28,838 bases of DNA from Limiplasma sp045540635 (GCA_045540635.1 JAZQHO010000165.1:1-28838), one strand, 5' to 3'; shown: positions 1-8,058, counted from the stretch's first letter. Numbers and translations are program-made. The notes: generated by a model from the letters alone, not told the origin.

Positions 1-16
1 TTCCTTCAATGATTAT

Positions 17-92
17 GGGCCTTTAGCTCAGCGGTTAGAGCAGCCGGCTCATAACCGGTCGGTCCGGGGTTCAAATCCCTGAAGGCCCACCA
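17..92 (+). tRNA. tRNA-Ile2 (CAT anticodon, lysidine type)
   Basis: The cloverleaf is complete: a 7-bp acceptor stem (GGGCCTT with AAGGCCC), anticodon CAT at 50-52, a TTCAAAT T-loop and an encoded CCA. A CAT anticodon can mean Met or the AUA-reading Ile2, whose C34 is converted to lysidine by TilS. The acceptor stem has C4:G69 and C5:G68, the pairs TilS is known to favour, and the body resembles Bacillus Ile2 (GGACCTTTAGCTCAG) more than elongator Met. I therefore favour Ile2, with elongator Met as the alternative. It is first in a five-tRNA cluster, and any promoter lies before the window. Confidence 0.85.
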
Positions 93-98
93 GCACAT

Positions 99-175
99 GG
101 CCCGGTAGCTCAGTTGGTTAGAGCGCTAGCCTGTCACGCTAGAGGTCGAGAGTTCGAGCCCCTTCCGGGTCGCCA
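99..175 (+). tRNA. tRNA-Asp (GTC)
   Basis: The 77-base cloverleaf has acceptor GGCCCGG against CCGGGTC, D-arm AGCTCAGTTGGTTAGAGC, anticodon GTC at 133-135 and an encoded CCA. It lies six bases after the previous tRNA, so the two are surely co-transcribed. It would be a substrate of the AspRS encoded at 11848. Confidence 0.95.
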
Positions 176-194
176 TTATCTCAGCCTGAGCTGC

Positions 195-270
195 GCCGGT
201 GTAGCTCAATTGGCAGAGCAGCTGATTTGTAATCAGCAGGTTGCGGGTTCAAGTCCCTTCGCCGGCTCCA
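195..270 (+). tRNA. tRNA-Thr (TGT)
   Basis: The acceptor stem starts GCCGGTG and closes on GCCGGC. The anticodon stem GCTGA/TCAGC encloses anticodon TGT at 228-230, and the CCA is encoded. It is the third member of the tRNA cluster. Confidence 0.95.
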
Positions 271-292
271 CTTTCCTTTTTGGAAAGACTAT

Positions 293-377
<85 letters not shown>

Positions 378-410
378 AAAGTCCTTCTCTCCGCCGAGAA
401 GGCATCATCT

Positions 411-497
411 GCGGGAATGGCGGAATTGGCAGACGCGCATGATTCAGGTTCATGTGTTCTCACGGACATGCAGGTTCAAGTCCTGTTTCCCGCACCA
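411..497 (+). tRNA. tRNA-Leu (CAG)
   Basis: This is a class II tRNA of 87 bases with acceptor GCGGGAA/TTCCCGC, anticodon stem CATGA/TCATG, anticodon CAG at 445-447, a long variable arm and an encoded CCA. It is the last tRNA of the cluster, and a terminator starts two bases after its CCA. Confidence 0.95.
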
Positions 498-498
498 A

Positions 499-528
499 AG
501 CCCTTCAGCGAAAGCTGAAGGGCTTTTT
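499..528 (+). terminator. Rho-independent terminator of the tRNA cluster
   Basis: An 11-bp stem (AGCCCTTCAGC with its complement) closed by a GAAA tetraloop is followed by five T. It sits directly behind tRNA-Leu. Confidence 0.92.
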
Positions 529-538
529 CGTATATAAA

Positions 539-562
539 ACAGCCAGCTCCGGCTGTATTTTT
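539..562 (+). terminator. Second, tandem terminator
   Basis: Stem ACAGCC/GGCTGT with loop AGCTCC is followed by A and five T. It backs up the first terminator and insulates the sigma-factor gene from the strong tRNA transcription. Confidence 0.75.
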
Positions 563-596
563 CATTTCATCGACCCCAAAAATCTTTCCCCAAAAT

Positions 597-625
597 CTAA
601 CTTTTTGCAGCCCTCGCACGTCTTA
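597..625 (+). promoter_or_regulatory. Putative ECF-type promoter of the sigma-factor operon
   Basis: The -35-like element carries AAC followed by a T-run (599-606), and a CGTC -10 element lies at 619-622, 17 bases after the AAC. This is the AAC...CGTC pattern used by many ECF sigma factors, so the operon may be self-activated. No good TTGACA/TATAAT promoter is visible in the gap, which supports the reading but does not prove it. Confidence 0.5.
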
Positions 626-658
626 TCAGTGAGATCTCAAAAAACGGAGGAAACACCA

Positions 659-1123
659 ATGGATGAGAAGGGATACACAGCCCTTGCCCAGCAGCATATG
701 GCGGCATTGTACCGAACTGCATACAGCATCGTAGGCAACAGAGCCGATGCGGAGGATGCGGTGCAGCAGTGCCTGCTGAATGCCTGGCGTATGCGGGAGA
801 AAGCCCGGCAGGGCACCGAGCGGGCGTGGATGATGCGGATCGTGATCAACGAATGCTACACCATCCTGCGCAGCCGCAAGCGGTGTGCGCCCGGGCAGAT
901 CCCGGAGGGTGTCTGTCATCCGCCGGAGGATACGGGGCTGCGGGATGCCTTGCAGGCCCTGCCGGAATCGCTGCGCACACCCTTTCTGCTCAAATACATG
1001 GAGGGCATGAAAGAAAGCGAGGTGGCGGCATCCATGGGGTTGCCTGTCGCTGCTGTAAAGAACCGTCTTTTCCGGGCAAGACGGCAACTTAGAAAAATGC
1101 TGAAAGAGGAGGTGGAGCTGTGA
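659..1123 (+). CDS. ECF-type RNA polymerase sigma factor
   Basis: This 154-residue sigma-70 family factor of the ECF class would direct RNA polymerase to a small stress or envelope regulon. The sigma-2 region lies at about 10-75, with the typical DAEDAVQQCLLNAW helix. Sigma-4 lies at about 100-150 and ends in the helix-turn-helix with SEVAASMGLPVAAVKNRL. The open frame extends further upstream into tRNA-Leu, but the ATG at 659 has GGAGG 9-13 bases ahead and matches family length, so I chose it. The stop codon shares its last base with the start of the next gene (TGATG), so the two are translationally coupled, as sigma/anti-sigma pairs usually are. A possible self-recognised promoter is at 597-625. 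Confidence 0.93.
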   Translation: MDEKGYTALAQQHMAALYRTAYSIVGNRADAEDAVQQCLLNAWRMREKARQGTERAWMMRIVINECYTILRSRKRCAPGQIPEGVCHPPEDTGLRDALQALPESLRTPFLLKYMEGMKESEVAASMGLPVAAVKNRLFRARRQLRKMLKEEVEL

Positions 1124-1974
1124 TGAAGCTGGATCAGGAACGTCTCAGACGCCTGTACCCCCATATGGAAGAGGATTTTTCCAAGCGTATGGAGCAGATG
1201 ATTCACAGGCTGCCCCAAGAAAAGGAGGAAGAACCTGTGAAACGTTTTGTTCTGCGTACTGCGCTCGTCTGGGCGCTGGTCACTGTTATGCTGTGCGCCA
1301 CTGCCTATGCGGTCATCAGCTGCGGGCTGGAATGGTACTACAGCAATCGCTTTACTGCCTTGCAGGAGGTGGATCCCGAAAAATACGATGCGATCATGGC
1401 AAACCTGCAGACCGATCTGAAGCAGTTTACCATGGGTGATGAGCTGATCGATATTCAGGTATCCGAGGTGTCGTGGTCTACCGAAAAGAATGTGCTGGTG
1501 GTGGCTTTGACCGCTGTTCCCAGAGATGGTGAAGCATACGAGCTGCACCCCAAGTGGAATCTGGACGCGGACGGCTGCTATGTAGGCGAGGGCGGAGCGC
1601 CGGAACCTGCGGAGCCGGATGTGGAGCGCGATCACCACTGGCTGTGGACGGAGAACGGCTTCGGCCCCGTTCATAAAATGGTCGCAGCGGACAAGCAGCT
1701 GCTGCTTCTGGATATGCAGCGCGTATATCTTGGCGGCGTGCCCATCGGGAATGCCGCGATGGATGCTTACGTGGGCAAGGATGGCGCTGTGCATACGGTG
1801 CTGGATGTGCCGCTCACTGCGGATATGGCAGCGCACCTGCAGGCGGTGCAGTTCAAAGATGGAGGTATCGTGCTGGAGGTGCCTTTCACCGTGACCCACT
1901 ATACAGAGGATGATGAGCAGCTGTACACCGGTGGCAAGAACGGCAAGGTCTCCTTCGTTCTGGAAGGCCGGTAA
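1123..1974 (+). CDS. Membrane anti-sigma-factor-like protein (DUF4179-type layout)
   Basis: This 283-residue protein has a charged cytoplasmic N-terminus (1-40), one membrane helix at about 43-66 and an extracellular domain of roughly 215 residues. Its position behind an ECF sigma gene and this topology fit a membrane anti-sigma factor that holds the sigma factor until an outside signal arrives. That role is inferred from context, and I see no zinc-binding anti-sigma motif (HxxxCxxC). The ATG overlaps the sigma stop by one base. A GTG three bases upstream is an alternative start. The signal sensed is unknown. Confidence 0.75.
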   Translation: MKLDQERLRRLYPHMEEDFSKRMEQMIHRLPQEKEEEPVKRFVLRTALVWALVTVMLCATAYAVISCGLEWYYSNRFTALQEVDPEKYDAIMANLQTDLKQFTMGDELIDIQVSEVSWSTEKNVLVVALTAVPRDGEAYELHPKWNLDADGCYVGEGGAPEPAEPDVERDHHWLWTENGFGPVHKMVAADKQLLLLDMQRVYLGGVPIGNAAMDAYVGKDGAVHTVLDVPLTADMAAHLQAVQFKDGGIVLEVPFTVTHYTEDDEQLYTGGKNGKVSFVLEGR

Positions 1975-2022
1975 AATGCGGCGCATCACTGTTTCTTATC
2001 GACCCATCAAGGAGTGGGGAAC

Positions 2023-3030
2023 ATGAAGAAGCTCCAAAGCCTTTGTCTCTGCTTGGCCTGTGTGTTCATGTGCGGTGCAGCGCTGGCGGAGGATGGTCTG
2101 TGGACCGTCGGCACGCTGGATTATCAGGGGCACAGCATCGGGATCCATGCCATCGTGCAGGAGGAACTGCCCGAAGAACTCTGCAGGATCACCATAACCG
2201 GCAGACCCATCAAAAACAAAGAGATCATGCAGGCGCTTGGGCAGCATTTTGAGCTGCATCCGGCTTTTGAGGCAGGGGATAGCATGAACTACGACAATAC
2301 CCTTACCAGCATGTGGACGGATGGCTACAGCCGTATGGCCGCTTACGATGCAAGATGCTTTACGGAGCGTGAGGCAGAGGATCTGTTCCCCATCACAGAC
2401 CCGGAGCTGGAGTACATCTATGCCAGCTGTCTCTCTTTTCTGGAAAGCCTTGATATCACTGCCGTAGCAAATACCGGCTATGTATGCAGAAAGCATCAGT
2501 ATGGCTGCGATACCACCATCGTTCTGCTGCCTTACCGGATCAGCGGCCTGTTCACGGAATACATGAATCAGATCGTTAACAGAAGAAGCCAGCCGTCTGT
2601 CGGCAAAGCTGCACTTCATATCTTGGATTATCCGTGGGCGGCTTTCGCCTTCGATGAGCAGCATCGGCTGGTCAAGCTGGAGCTGGCGACCCTGCAGGCC
2701 ACCGGCGATGAGCGCCTGACCGGTCAGCCCATTCCGTGGCAGCAGGCTGCCGAAGGGGTGCTGGATGCGTTCGTTGAGGATCGGATCAGCATGCGCAGGG
2801 ACATTCACGGCTTCATGGATTACGATGAGGAACAGTTCTGGAAGCACAACCGGGTACAGATCTCCCGGGTGATGCCCATGTGGATGCCCAACAACAACAA
2901 TGTCTGTCTGCCCGGGTGGTGCATACAGCTCCAGCTGTACGATGCCGAAATCGGCACCTTCCTGTCCGCATACAGCTATTGCGCAGACCTGTTTACCGGC
3001 GAAGTGGCCCAATACAGGCCTGAGCGGTAA
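2023..3030 (+). CDS. Secreted protein of unknown function, ECF operon
   Basis: This 335-residue protein starts MKKLQSLCLCLACV and has a signal peptide with likely cleavage after AALA (about residue 22). There is no further membrane helix, so it should be released or wall-associated. Several cysteines in the mature part could form disulfides. I do not recognise the fold. AAGGAG 10 bases before this ATG decides the start over an upstream GTG. It follows the anti-sigma-like gene by 48 bases with no terminator between, so it is probably the third gene of the sigma operon and may be its effector or sensor. A strong terminator follows. Confidence 0.72.
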   Translation: MKKLQSLCLCLACVFMCGAALAEDGLWTVGTLDYQGHSIGIHAIVQEELPEELCRITITGRPIKNKEIMQALGQHFELHPAFEAGDSMNYDNTLTSMWTDGYSRMAAYDARCFTEREAEDLFPITDPELEYIYASCLSFLESLDITAVANTGYVCRKHQYGCDTTIVLLPYRISGLFTEYMNQIVNRRSQPSVGKAALHILDYPWAAFAFDEQHRLVKLELATLQATGDERLTGQPIPWQQAAEGVLDAFVEDRISMRRDIHGFMDYDEEQFWKHNRVQISRVMPMWMPNNNNVCLPGWCIQLQLYDAEIGTFLSAYSYCADLFTGEVAQYRPER

Positions 3031-3087
3031 AGGGCAAGCCCTTCCGGTCTGCGCCTGAAGCCGAAAACGGATGACCGTGCAGACACA

Positions 3088-3138
3088 AGCCCCGTCCGCT
3101 CTCCCTGCCTTTGAGGGGGGAGAGGGACGGGGCTTTTT
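3088..3138 (+). terminator. Strong terminator between convergent operons
   Basis: A long GC-rich stem (AGCCCCGTCC-GCTCTCCC with its complement, one bulged base) is followed by five T. It lies between the plus-strand sigma operon and the minus-strand sugar operon and can serve both, although the T-run favours the plus strand. Confidence 0.88.
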
Positions 3139-3154
3139 GATCATCGGATCGGGT

Positions 3155-3343
3155 TTATTTTTCTTTGCGGAACAATTCGATGGCCATCAGAACGATGCCG
3201 AGTATGATGAACACAACAGAGAGAACAAACAGGAACATCAGATCCTTCTCAATGACGGTCGCAAAAAATCTGCCAAGCTGAGTGTCCCAAGAGGTAACGA
3301 GATCATTGCTGGCAATAAAGCTGATCGCCATAGCCCAGGTCAC
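3155..3343 (-). CDS. Small single-pass membrane protein at the operon end
   Basis: This is a 62-residue frame that I do not recognise. It has an N-terminal hydrophobic patch (AMAISFIAS), a polar middle and one clear membrane helix at about 36-56 (FLFVLSVVFIILGIVLMAI), ending in a basic tail (RKEK). A GTG start overlaps the upstream stop as GTGA, which suggests translational coupling. An ATG 12 bases downstream would give 58 residues. The coding stretch is clearly more AT-rich than the neighbouring genes. It could be a real small transporter partner or the leftover C-terminus of a lost permease. The hydrophobic pattern makes a chance frame unlikely. Confidence 0.5.
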   Translation of the reverse strand: MTWAMAISFIASNDLVTSWDTQLGRFFATVIEKDLMFLFVLSVVFIILGIVLMAIELFRKEK

Positions 3344-4119
3344 ACATCGTGCCCGAACACTTCCCACTCGATCAGTGCCGGGAATGCGGAGGGATCCTCG
3401 CTTTTCTGCATCCGCTCCAGCCGCAGCCAGCGCACGGTGTGTTCGCCCAGCTCTATATACTGCCGGTCGCCGGTCTTTTCCAGATCGAAAGCCACCTCGG
3501 CACCGTCCTCCAGCACCACATGCCCCGCTACCCAGTAGGCATCGTGGGGGAAATCCGCCCGCAGGGTCAGCGCCATGCGGGAGATCTGCACCGGTCTGCC
3601 CAGATCCAGCAGGCACCATGCATCCTCCCGGGCACCGATGCCCCAGCTCTGGAAGGGCCACTCGCCGTGGTAATCGCTGTGCCGCATACCGTCGATCACG
3701 TTGCGGGCGCAGAAACAGGCCTCGTTGCGGGTCTCCACGTTGGCGGTGCAGTGGGGGTAAAAATCCGTTTCGCCCCGAAGGTCGGAAGGGTTGCAGGCCA
3801 CGTTGCGGCAGGCGGATACCTCCGATTGCTGCATGGCACGGGCGGTAACGATGTGCCGCCCGCCCTGAAAGGCCACCGGACAGTATGCCAGCCGGTGCTC
3901 GCCGGAGGGTACCACCCACGTCATTTTCCCATCGGGCAGATACACCTCGCCGGGCAGAATGGTGGCATCCATCTGTACCCACAGGTGCTTATGGTCGCTG
4001 GTAATCTCAATGCGGTCGCCGTCCTCATAAATACGGTCCACACGCAGCAGGGCTTCCTCCGGGTGGCTTGCCTGCGCCAGCACGGTGCCCATGGCATCCT
4101 TTGCGGTAATGGTGATCAT
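3340..4119 (-). CDS. Cytoplasmic discoidin (F5/8 type C)-like protein
   Basis: This 259-residue protein has no signal peptide. The second half (about 125-255) looks like an F5/8 type C jelly roll: a start with ARNVIDG and SWGIG, the WCLLDLGRPVQISRM strand pair, then RWLRLERM near the end. Such domains usually bind sugars outside the cell, so a cytoplasmic one is odd. The first half is a beta-rich domain I cannot name. It lies 12 bases after the GH88 gene with its own AAGGAG, so it is made with the hydrolases. It may bind the imported oligosaccharide or be an accessory or uncharacterised enzyme; I cannot assign a reaction. Confidence 0.75.
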   Translation of the reverse strand: MITITAKDAMGTVLAQASHPEEALLRVDRIYEDGDRIEITSDHKHLWVQMDATILPGEVYLPDGKMTWVVPSGEHRLAYCPVAFQGGRHIVTARAMQQSEVSACRNVACNPSDLRGETDFYPHCTANVETRNEACFCARNVIDGMRHSDYHGEWPFQSWGIGAREDAWCLLDLGRPVQISRMALTLRADFPHDAYWVAGHVVLEDGAEVAFDLEKTGDRQYIELGEHTVRWLRLERMQKSEDPSAFPALIEWEVFGHDV

Positions 4120-4131
4120 ATCGCTTTCTCC

Positions 4132-5241
4132 TTACAGCCAGAGCATGGGGTCGGTGCCGCGGAGCTTGGCAATGGCCTCCACAAAGAAATAGTCGCCGTA
4201 GGTGATGTTGGTGTGGCGGCCTGCGCCGTCATCGTGGTAGCTGGCGGTGCAATGGGTCAGAATGCCGCAGCGTTCCTCCGACCAGTCGCAGCAGCGGTCG
4301 ATCAGCCCGTCGATGAGCCGCTCGGCAGCCTCCTGCCATTTTGCCTCGCCGGTGGCCTTGCTCAGCTCCATCAGGCCGCAGGCAGCGCAGGCACCGGCAA
4401 TGTTGTCGATGCGCTCCTCGGTATCCGGCTGGCAGAAGTCGCAGTCCGTCAGCCCGTCCGGGCGGATGTGATCCACAAAGTAGCCTGCAATGCGCTTGGC
4501 GGCATCCAGATAGCGCTCATCCTTGGTATTGAGCCATGCCAGCGTAAAGCCATAAAGCCCCCACGCCTGCCCGCGGGACCAGCTGCTGCCCAGACAGTAG
4601 CCCTGCCCGGGATGCTCCGCCACCCGTGCGCCCGTGGCCGGATCGATCTCGATGATGTGGCTCACAGAGCCGTCCGGGCGCAGGAACTCCCGCAGGGTCA
4701 TATCCGCATGCACCTTCGCCACATTGGCAAAGCGGGGATCCTCCAGCTGACGGCTGGCCCAGAACAAAAGGCTCAGGTTCATCATGCAGTCGATGATGGC
4801 ATAGCCCATCTTGTGCTTCTCGTTCCATGCACGGATGTAGCCCACCGGGTTGAAGCGCCCCACCAGCAGGCTGGCGGCGTGCAGGGTGTCGGTCTGAGCC
4901 TGCTGAGTGCCGCAGAGCTTGTAGTCTGCGCCGGTGGAGAGCAGGTACATAAAGCCGGTATCATGGTTGAGCAGCCGGTAGGTGCGGAACTCGGCAGTCA
5001 GCAGCTCCTGCGTTCTGCGGGCTTCGATACGGAACAGCTTATCTTTGGTGGCGGCGTACAGCTGCCACATCAGGCCGGGCCAGAAGCCGCCGGTCCACCA
5101 GGAGTTGCCGTCGTAGGGGGAGGCGACCCACCTGCCGCCTTCGCTCTTGTAGGGCAGAATGCCCATCTCCGCTGCCATGGGGGCAGTGCGGCGGAATTTG
5201 GCTACGATTTTTTCGAAGATCTCATCAGCATGATTGCGCAA
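4132..5241 (-). CDS. GH88 unsaturated glucuronyl hydrolase
   Basis: This 369-residue protein has the normal length for GH88 and no signal peptide, so it acts in the cytoplasm. The family removes the 4,5-unsaturated glucuronic acid that polysaccharide lyases leave at the non-reducing end. Motifs seen are the WWTGGFWPGL segment (48-58), HDTGF with Asp94, IDCMMNLSLLFWA with Asp151, and SSWSRGQAWGLYGF (219-232). The two Asp match the catalytic pair of Bacillus UGL (Asp88 and Asp149). The start is a TTG with GAGGTG seven bases ahead and lies inside the end of the upstream DUF2264 gene (17-base overlap), so translation is coupled. No lyase is in the operon, so the substrate must be cut elsewhere. 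Confidence 0.93.
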   Translation of the reverse strand: MRNHADEIFEKIVAKFRRTAPMAAEMGILPYKSEGGRWVASPYDGNSWWTGGFWPGLMWQLYAATKDKLFRIEARRTQELLTAEFRTYRLLNHDTGFMYLLSTGADYKLCGTQQAQTDTLHAASLLVGRFNPVGYIRAWNEKHKMGYAIIDCMMNLSLLFWASRQLEDPRFANVAKVHADMTLREFLRPDGSVSHIIEIDPATGARVAEHPGQGYCLGSSWSRGQAWGLYGFTLAWLNTKDERYLDAAKRIAGYFVDHIRPDGLTDCDFCQPDTEERIDNIAGACAACGLMELSKATGEAKWQEAAERLIDGLIDRCCDWSEERCGILTHCTASYHDDGAGRHTNITYGDYFFVEAIAKLRGTDPMLWL

Positions 5242-7027
5242 TGTTCAGCACCTCTTCCGGTATGGTATGGGGCAGTTGGTCGTCTGCTGCGGCAAACACG
5301 GCGCACACCAGCGTGGTCGTGCCTGCGGGAATGGCGGCGTGCAGGGTGGGGATCACCGTGCGGGGAGCCATCAGGTTGGTATTGGCTTCGGGAATGATCA
5401 CTTCGCCCCGGGTATAGCCCCGTATGGCGTAGATGCCGGTGGAGCCCAACGCTCCGTGAGCGGCGGCGGAGGTCTCGTCCTCCAGAAGCACGGCAGAGAT
5501 CCGGTGGCAGAGGCGTTCGCCCGCCATGTCCCGGGGCACCGCAAAGGCGGCTTCTGCGCCCTCCAGCGGCCTGTCGGTGGTAATGCGGTGGCAGCGTACA
5601 TGCCACATGCCCACTGGCAGGATGCGGCTTTCGATGTGTACGCCGTCCATGGGGCTCCAGGTAAAGGCGATCTCGTTTTCGGCAAGGGAGAAGCTGTCGC
5701 AGCCGCTGCGGGCGTGCCACAGATCCTTATCGCCTTTCAGTACCAGCATGGAGTCGAAGGCACCCTTCTTCAGCGTGCCTGCCTCCTTGACCACCGAGAA
5801 GGTGAACTGGCTGGAATAGGCGAATTTTTCGTACTTCTCATCCTCGTGCATGTGCTCGTAGGCGTGGTTGCCTGCGGTGTAAGCGATCACCTGCCGGTTC
5901 TCGCTGTCCCGGGTCAAAACAAGGCGCACCTGCTCGTCGCACAGCACCGGGGGCGGGGTATAGGGCTTCTCCTCTGCCTGCCAGAAGGGGTGTTCCTCCG
6001 GCAGCGCCAGCACGGCAAAGACCTTCATGGCCCAGTAGGGGGAGCCGGGGGCGTTGTAGCCCTCGGAGATGACCAGGTTGGGGTAGCCGTAGCCGATGGT
6101 CAGCACGCCGTCCCGCTCAAAGATGGGCTGCTGCATCCAAAAGCGGATGTTGCGCATAAGAAGCCCCTTCAGCTCGCCCCAGCCAATGCAGTCGGCGGTT
6201 ACGCCGGAGAGGGCGCAGGCACTGAAAAAGCTGCTCTGGGCAAAGCGGTAGGTAAGGCTGCGCCCGTAGGGCAGCCCTCTGCCCTCCCGGTCGAACCAGC
6301 AGGCAAAACGGGGCAGGATCAGCTTTGCACGCTCCCGGAAGCGGGCTGCCCGCTCCGGGTCGGCAGCATCCATCACATGGGCATAGACCAGCCCGTAGTA
6401 GTGGAACGCCCACAGGGTGTAATAATCCCGCTGGGTGGCTTTGTCAAAATACCAGCCGTCCGCCACATAATGGCCTTCCATATCGTCCAGATCCTGCCGG
6501 AGCCGGTATTCATTCACCGGCAGCCCCACCTTGCGGAAGCCGATGTTCACCAGCACCCGGAAAAACTGCCAGTTGTTCCGGGGCATCTCATGCTGATTGA
6601 TCTGATCCAGCCAGCGGTACAGGTTCTGCTGCTGCACCGGCTCCAGCTCCCGGTAGAAGCGATCCGGGATCAGGCACAGCGCCATACCCATTACCGCCAT
6701 TTCCACCATACGCTGGTCAAAGGGGCCGATGTCGCCCCAGTATTCCTCGTGGGCAGGGTCGGTACCGTGGATGAGGCCCTCACGCCACAGCTGCCACAGG
6801 GGCTCCGCCTCCGGGCAGCCGCCGGCCAGCATGGGCACCAGCGCCCAGAGCACACGGGAAAAGCCCTCCATCCCGGCAACGCCTTCATCGTAGCTGGCAC
6901 CGGAATGGCCCAGCAGCAGCCGGGCTTTGCCGGGCGACAGGTACCGGGTCAGCGGCGTGATCAGCCTGAGGGCGGCGTTGACCATATCCTGCCGGGTGCG
7001 GATGGGGTTGCTTTGTACTTCGTTCAT
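5225..7027 (-). CDS. DUF2264 family protein, GH154-like, probable uronic-acid glycosidase
   Basis: This 600-residue protein has no signal peptide. The N-terminal 350 residues form an alpha/alpha-barrel-like domain, with blocks such as RNNWQFFRVLVNIGFRKVG and the aromatic-rich region after residue 165. A beta-rich C-terminal domain follows. This is the DUF2264 layout, which I recall as related to CAZy family GH154 with beta-glucuronidase activity. That link comes from memory and was not tested. Next to a GH88 enzyme it likely removes saturated glucuronate or a neighbouring sugar from the same imported oligosaccharide. It is the first gene after a 139-base gap that holds a perfect long hairpin. 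Confidence 0.85.
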   Translation of the reverse strand: MNEVQSNPIRTRQDMVNAALRLITPLTRYLSPGKARLLLGHSGASYDEGVAGMEGFSRVLWALVPMLAGGCPEAEPLWQLWREGLIHGTDPAHEEYWGDIGPFDQRMVEMAVMGMALCLIPDRFYRELEPVQQQNLYRWLDQINQHEMPRNNWQFFRVLVNIGFRKVGLPVNEYRLRQDLDDMEGHYVADGWYFDKATQRDYYTLWAFHYYGLVYAHVMDAADPERAARFRERAKLILPRFACWFDREGRGLPYGRSLTYRFAQSSFFSACALSGVTADCIGWGELKGLLMRNIRFWMQQPIFERDGVLTIGYGYPNLVISEGYNAPGSPYWAMKVFAVLALPEEHPFWQAEEKPYTPPPVLCDEQVRLVLTRDSENRQVIAYTAGNHAYEHMHEDEKYEKFAYSSQFTFSVVKEAGTLKKGAFDSMLVLKGDKDLWHARSGCDSFSLAENEIAFTWSPMDGVHIESRILPVGMWHVRCHRITTDRPLEGAEAAFAVPRDMAGERLCHRISAVLLEDETSAAAHGALGSTGIYAIRGYTRGEVIIPEANTNLMAPRTVIPTLHAAIPAGTTTLVCAVFAAADDQLPHTIPEEVLNIAQSC

Positions 7028-7056
7028 AGGATTTCATTCCTTCCTTGCGGGGGGAA

Positions 7057-7112
7057 CGTTGTGTTCCGGCACCGGCATACGGCGGCGCATATGCCGGTGC
7101 CGGAACACAACG
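7057..7112 (-). repeat. Perfect 23-bp inverted repeat inside the sugar operon
   Basis: Arms 7057-7079 and 7090-7112 are exact reverse complements (23 of 23) around a 10-base loop. They lie between the second permease gene and the DUF2264 gene. No T-run follows on the minus strand, so it is not a standard terminator. It more likely protects the 3' end of the transporter message or marks an RNase processing site, giving the transporter and enzyme blocks different expression. A smaller 6-bp stem (7115-7120 with 7133-7138) lies beside it. Confidence 0.85.
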
Positions 7113-7166
7113 CAGGGCGGAAAGAGGAGAAACCGCCCGCGTTGCGTTCTGTTCCCTGATGGGGGA

Positions 7167-8039
7167 TCAGCCCTTGAGGCCGGAGGTGGCGATGCCTTCG
7201 ATAAAGTATTTCTGCAGGCACAGGAACACCACGGATACCGGCAGCAGCGAGCACAGCGATGCCGCCATGATCAGGTGGTAGTCGCTGGAGTTTTCCTGAA
7301 TAAAGCGGCGCAGACCCACCTGAATGGTCTTGTTCACGTCGCGGGTCAGGTAGATCATGGGGCCCATGTAGTCGTTCCATGTACCCACGAAGGTGAAGAT
7401 GACCAGCGTGGCGATGGCGGCCTTGGAGAGCGGCAGCATGATCCTTGCCCAGATGCCATATTCGGAAAGCCCGTCGATGCGGGCGGGTTCGCACAGCTCC
7501 GTGGGGATGGACTGGTAGAACTGCCGCATCAGGAACACGCCGAAGGCGCTGAAGGCCTGCAGCACCACCATGGCCCACAGGGTATCGTAGAGCCCCATGG
7601 AGCGCATCATGATAAACTGGGGCAGCATGTAGGCCTGCCACGGCACGGCGATGGTGGCGATGTAGGCCATAAACAGCACATCCCGGCCCTTGAAGTTGAG
7701 CTTGGCAAACGCATACGCCGCAAAGGAGGAGGTAAGCGTCTGCAGGAAGGTGACTACGATGGCGATGAAGGCGGTGTTCTTAAAGTAGGTCACAAGCGGC
7801 ACCTTCTGCCAGATGAGCTGATAGTTCTCCCAGTGGAAGGTTTCGGGGATCCAGCGGATGGGGTAGATAAAGACCTCCCGGTCCAGCTTCAGAGAGGAGG
7901 AGATCATCCACACGAAGGGGATCAGGGTGAAGAGCGCCACGGCGATCAGCACCACATAGAGCAGTATTTTGCCGATCAGCTTCAGCACCGGGTTGTCCCG
8001 GCGGATGCTCCGCTGTCTGGAAACGATGATCTGACTCAT
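7167..8039 (-). CDS. CUT1 sugar ABC transporter permease (MalG type)
   Basis: This 290-residue inner-membrane permease has about six helices. The EAA loop near residues 180-215 (EPARIDG...ILPLSKAAI) contacts the ATPase. The N-terminus carries the family mark LIPFVWMISSSLK. It pairs with the permease encoded just upstream, 19 bases away, and with the binding protein. AAAGGAGG precedes the ATG. No ATPase gene is present in the operon, so a shared MsmK/MalK-type ATPase from elsewhere is expected to power it. Confidence 0.95.
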   Translation of the reverse strand: MSQIIVSRQRSIRRDNPVLKLIGKILLYVVLIAVALFTLIPFVWMISSSLKLDREVFIYPIRWIPETFHWENYQLIWQKVPLVTYFKNTAFIAIVVTFLQTLTSSFAAYAFAKLNFKGRDVLFMAYIATIAVPWQAYMLPQFIMMRSMGLYDTLWAMVVLQAFSAFGVFLMRQFYQSIPTELCEPARIDGLSEYGIWARIMLPLSKAAIATLVIFTFVGTWNDYMGPMIYLTRDVNKTIQVGLRRFIQENSSDYHLIMAASLCSLLPVSVVFLCLQKYFIEGIATSGLKG

Positions 8040-8058
8040 GTACAGGATGCCTCCTTTC

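Noticed and set aside
3155..3982. Long minus-strand frame of 275 codons ending in the small membrane protein
   Set aside because: All but the last 62 codons are a frame shadow of the discoidin-like gene; only the tail looks real.
3349..5397. Very long plus-strand open frames opposite the sugar operon (also 5234-7159, 9232-10416)
   Set aside because: They mirror GC-rich minus-strand genes and give Gly/His/Val-rich low-quality translations, without ribosome sites; the minus-strand proteins match known families.
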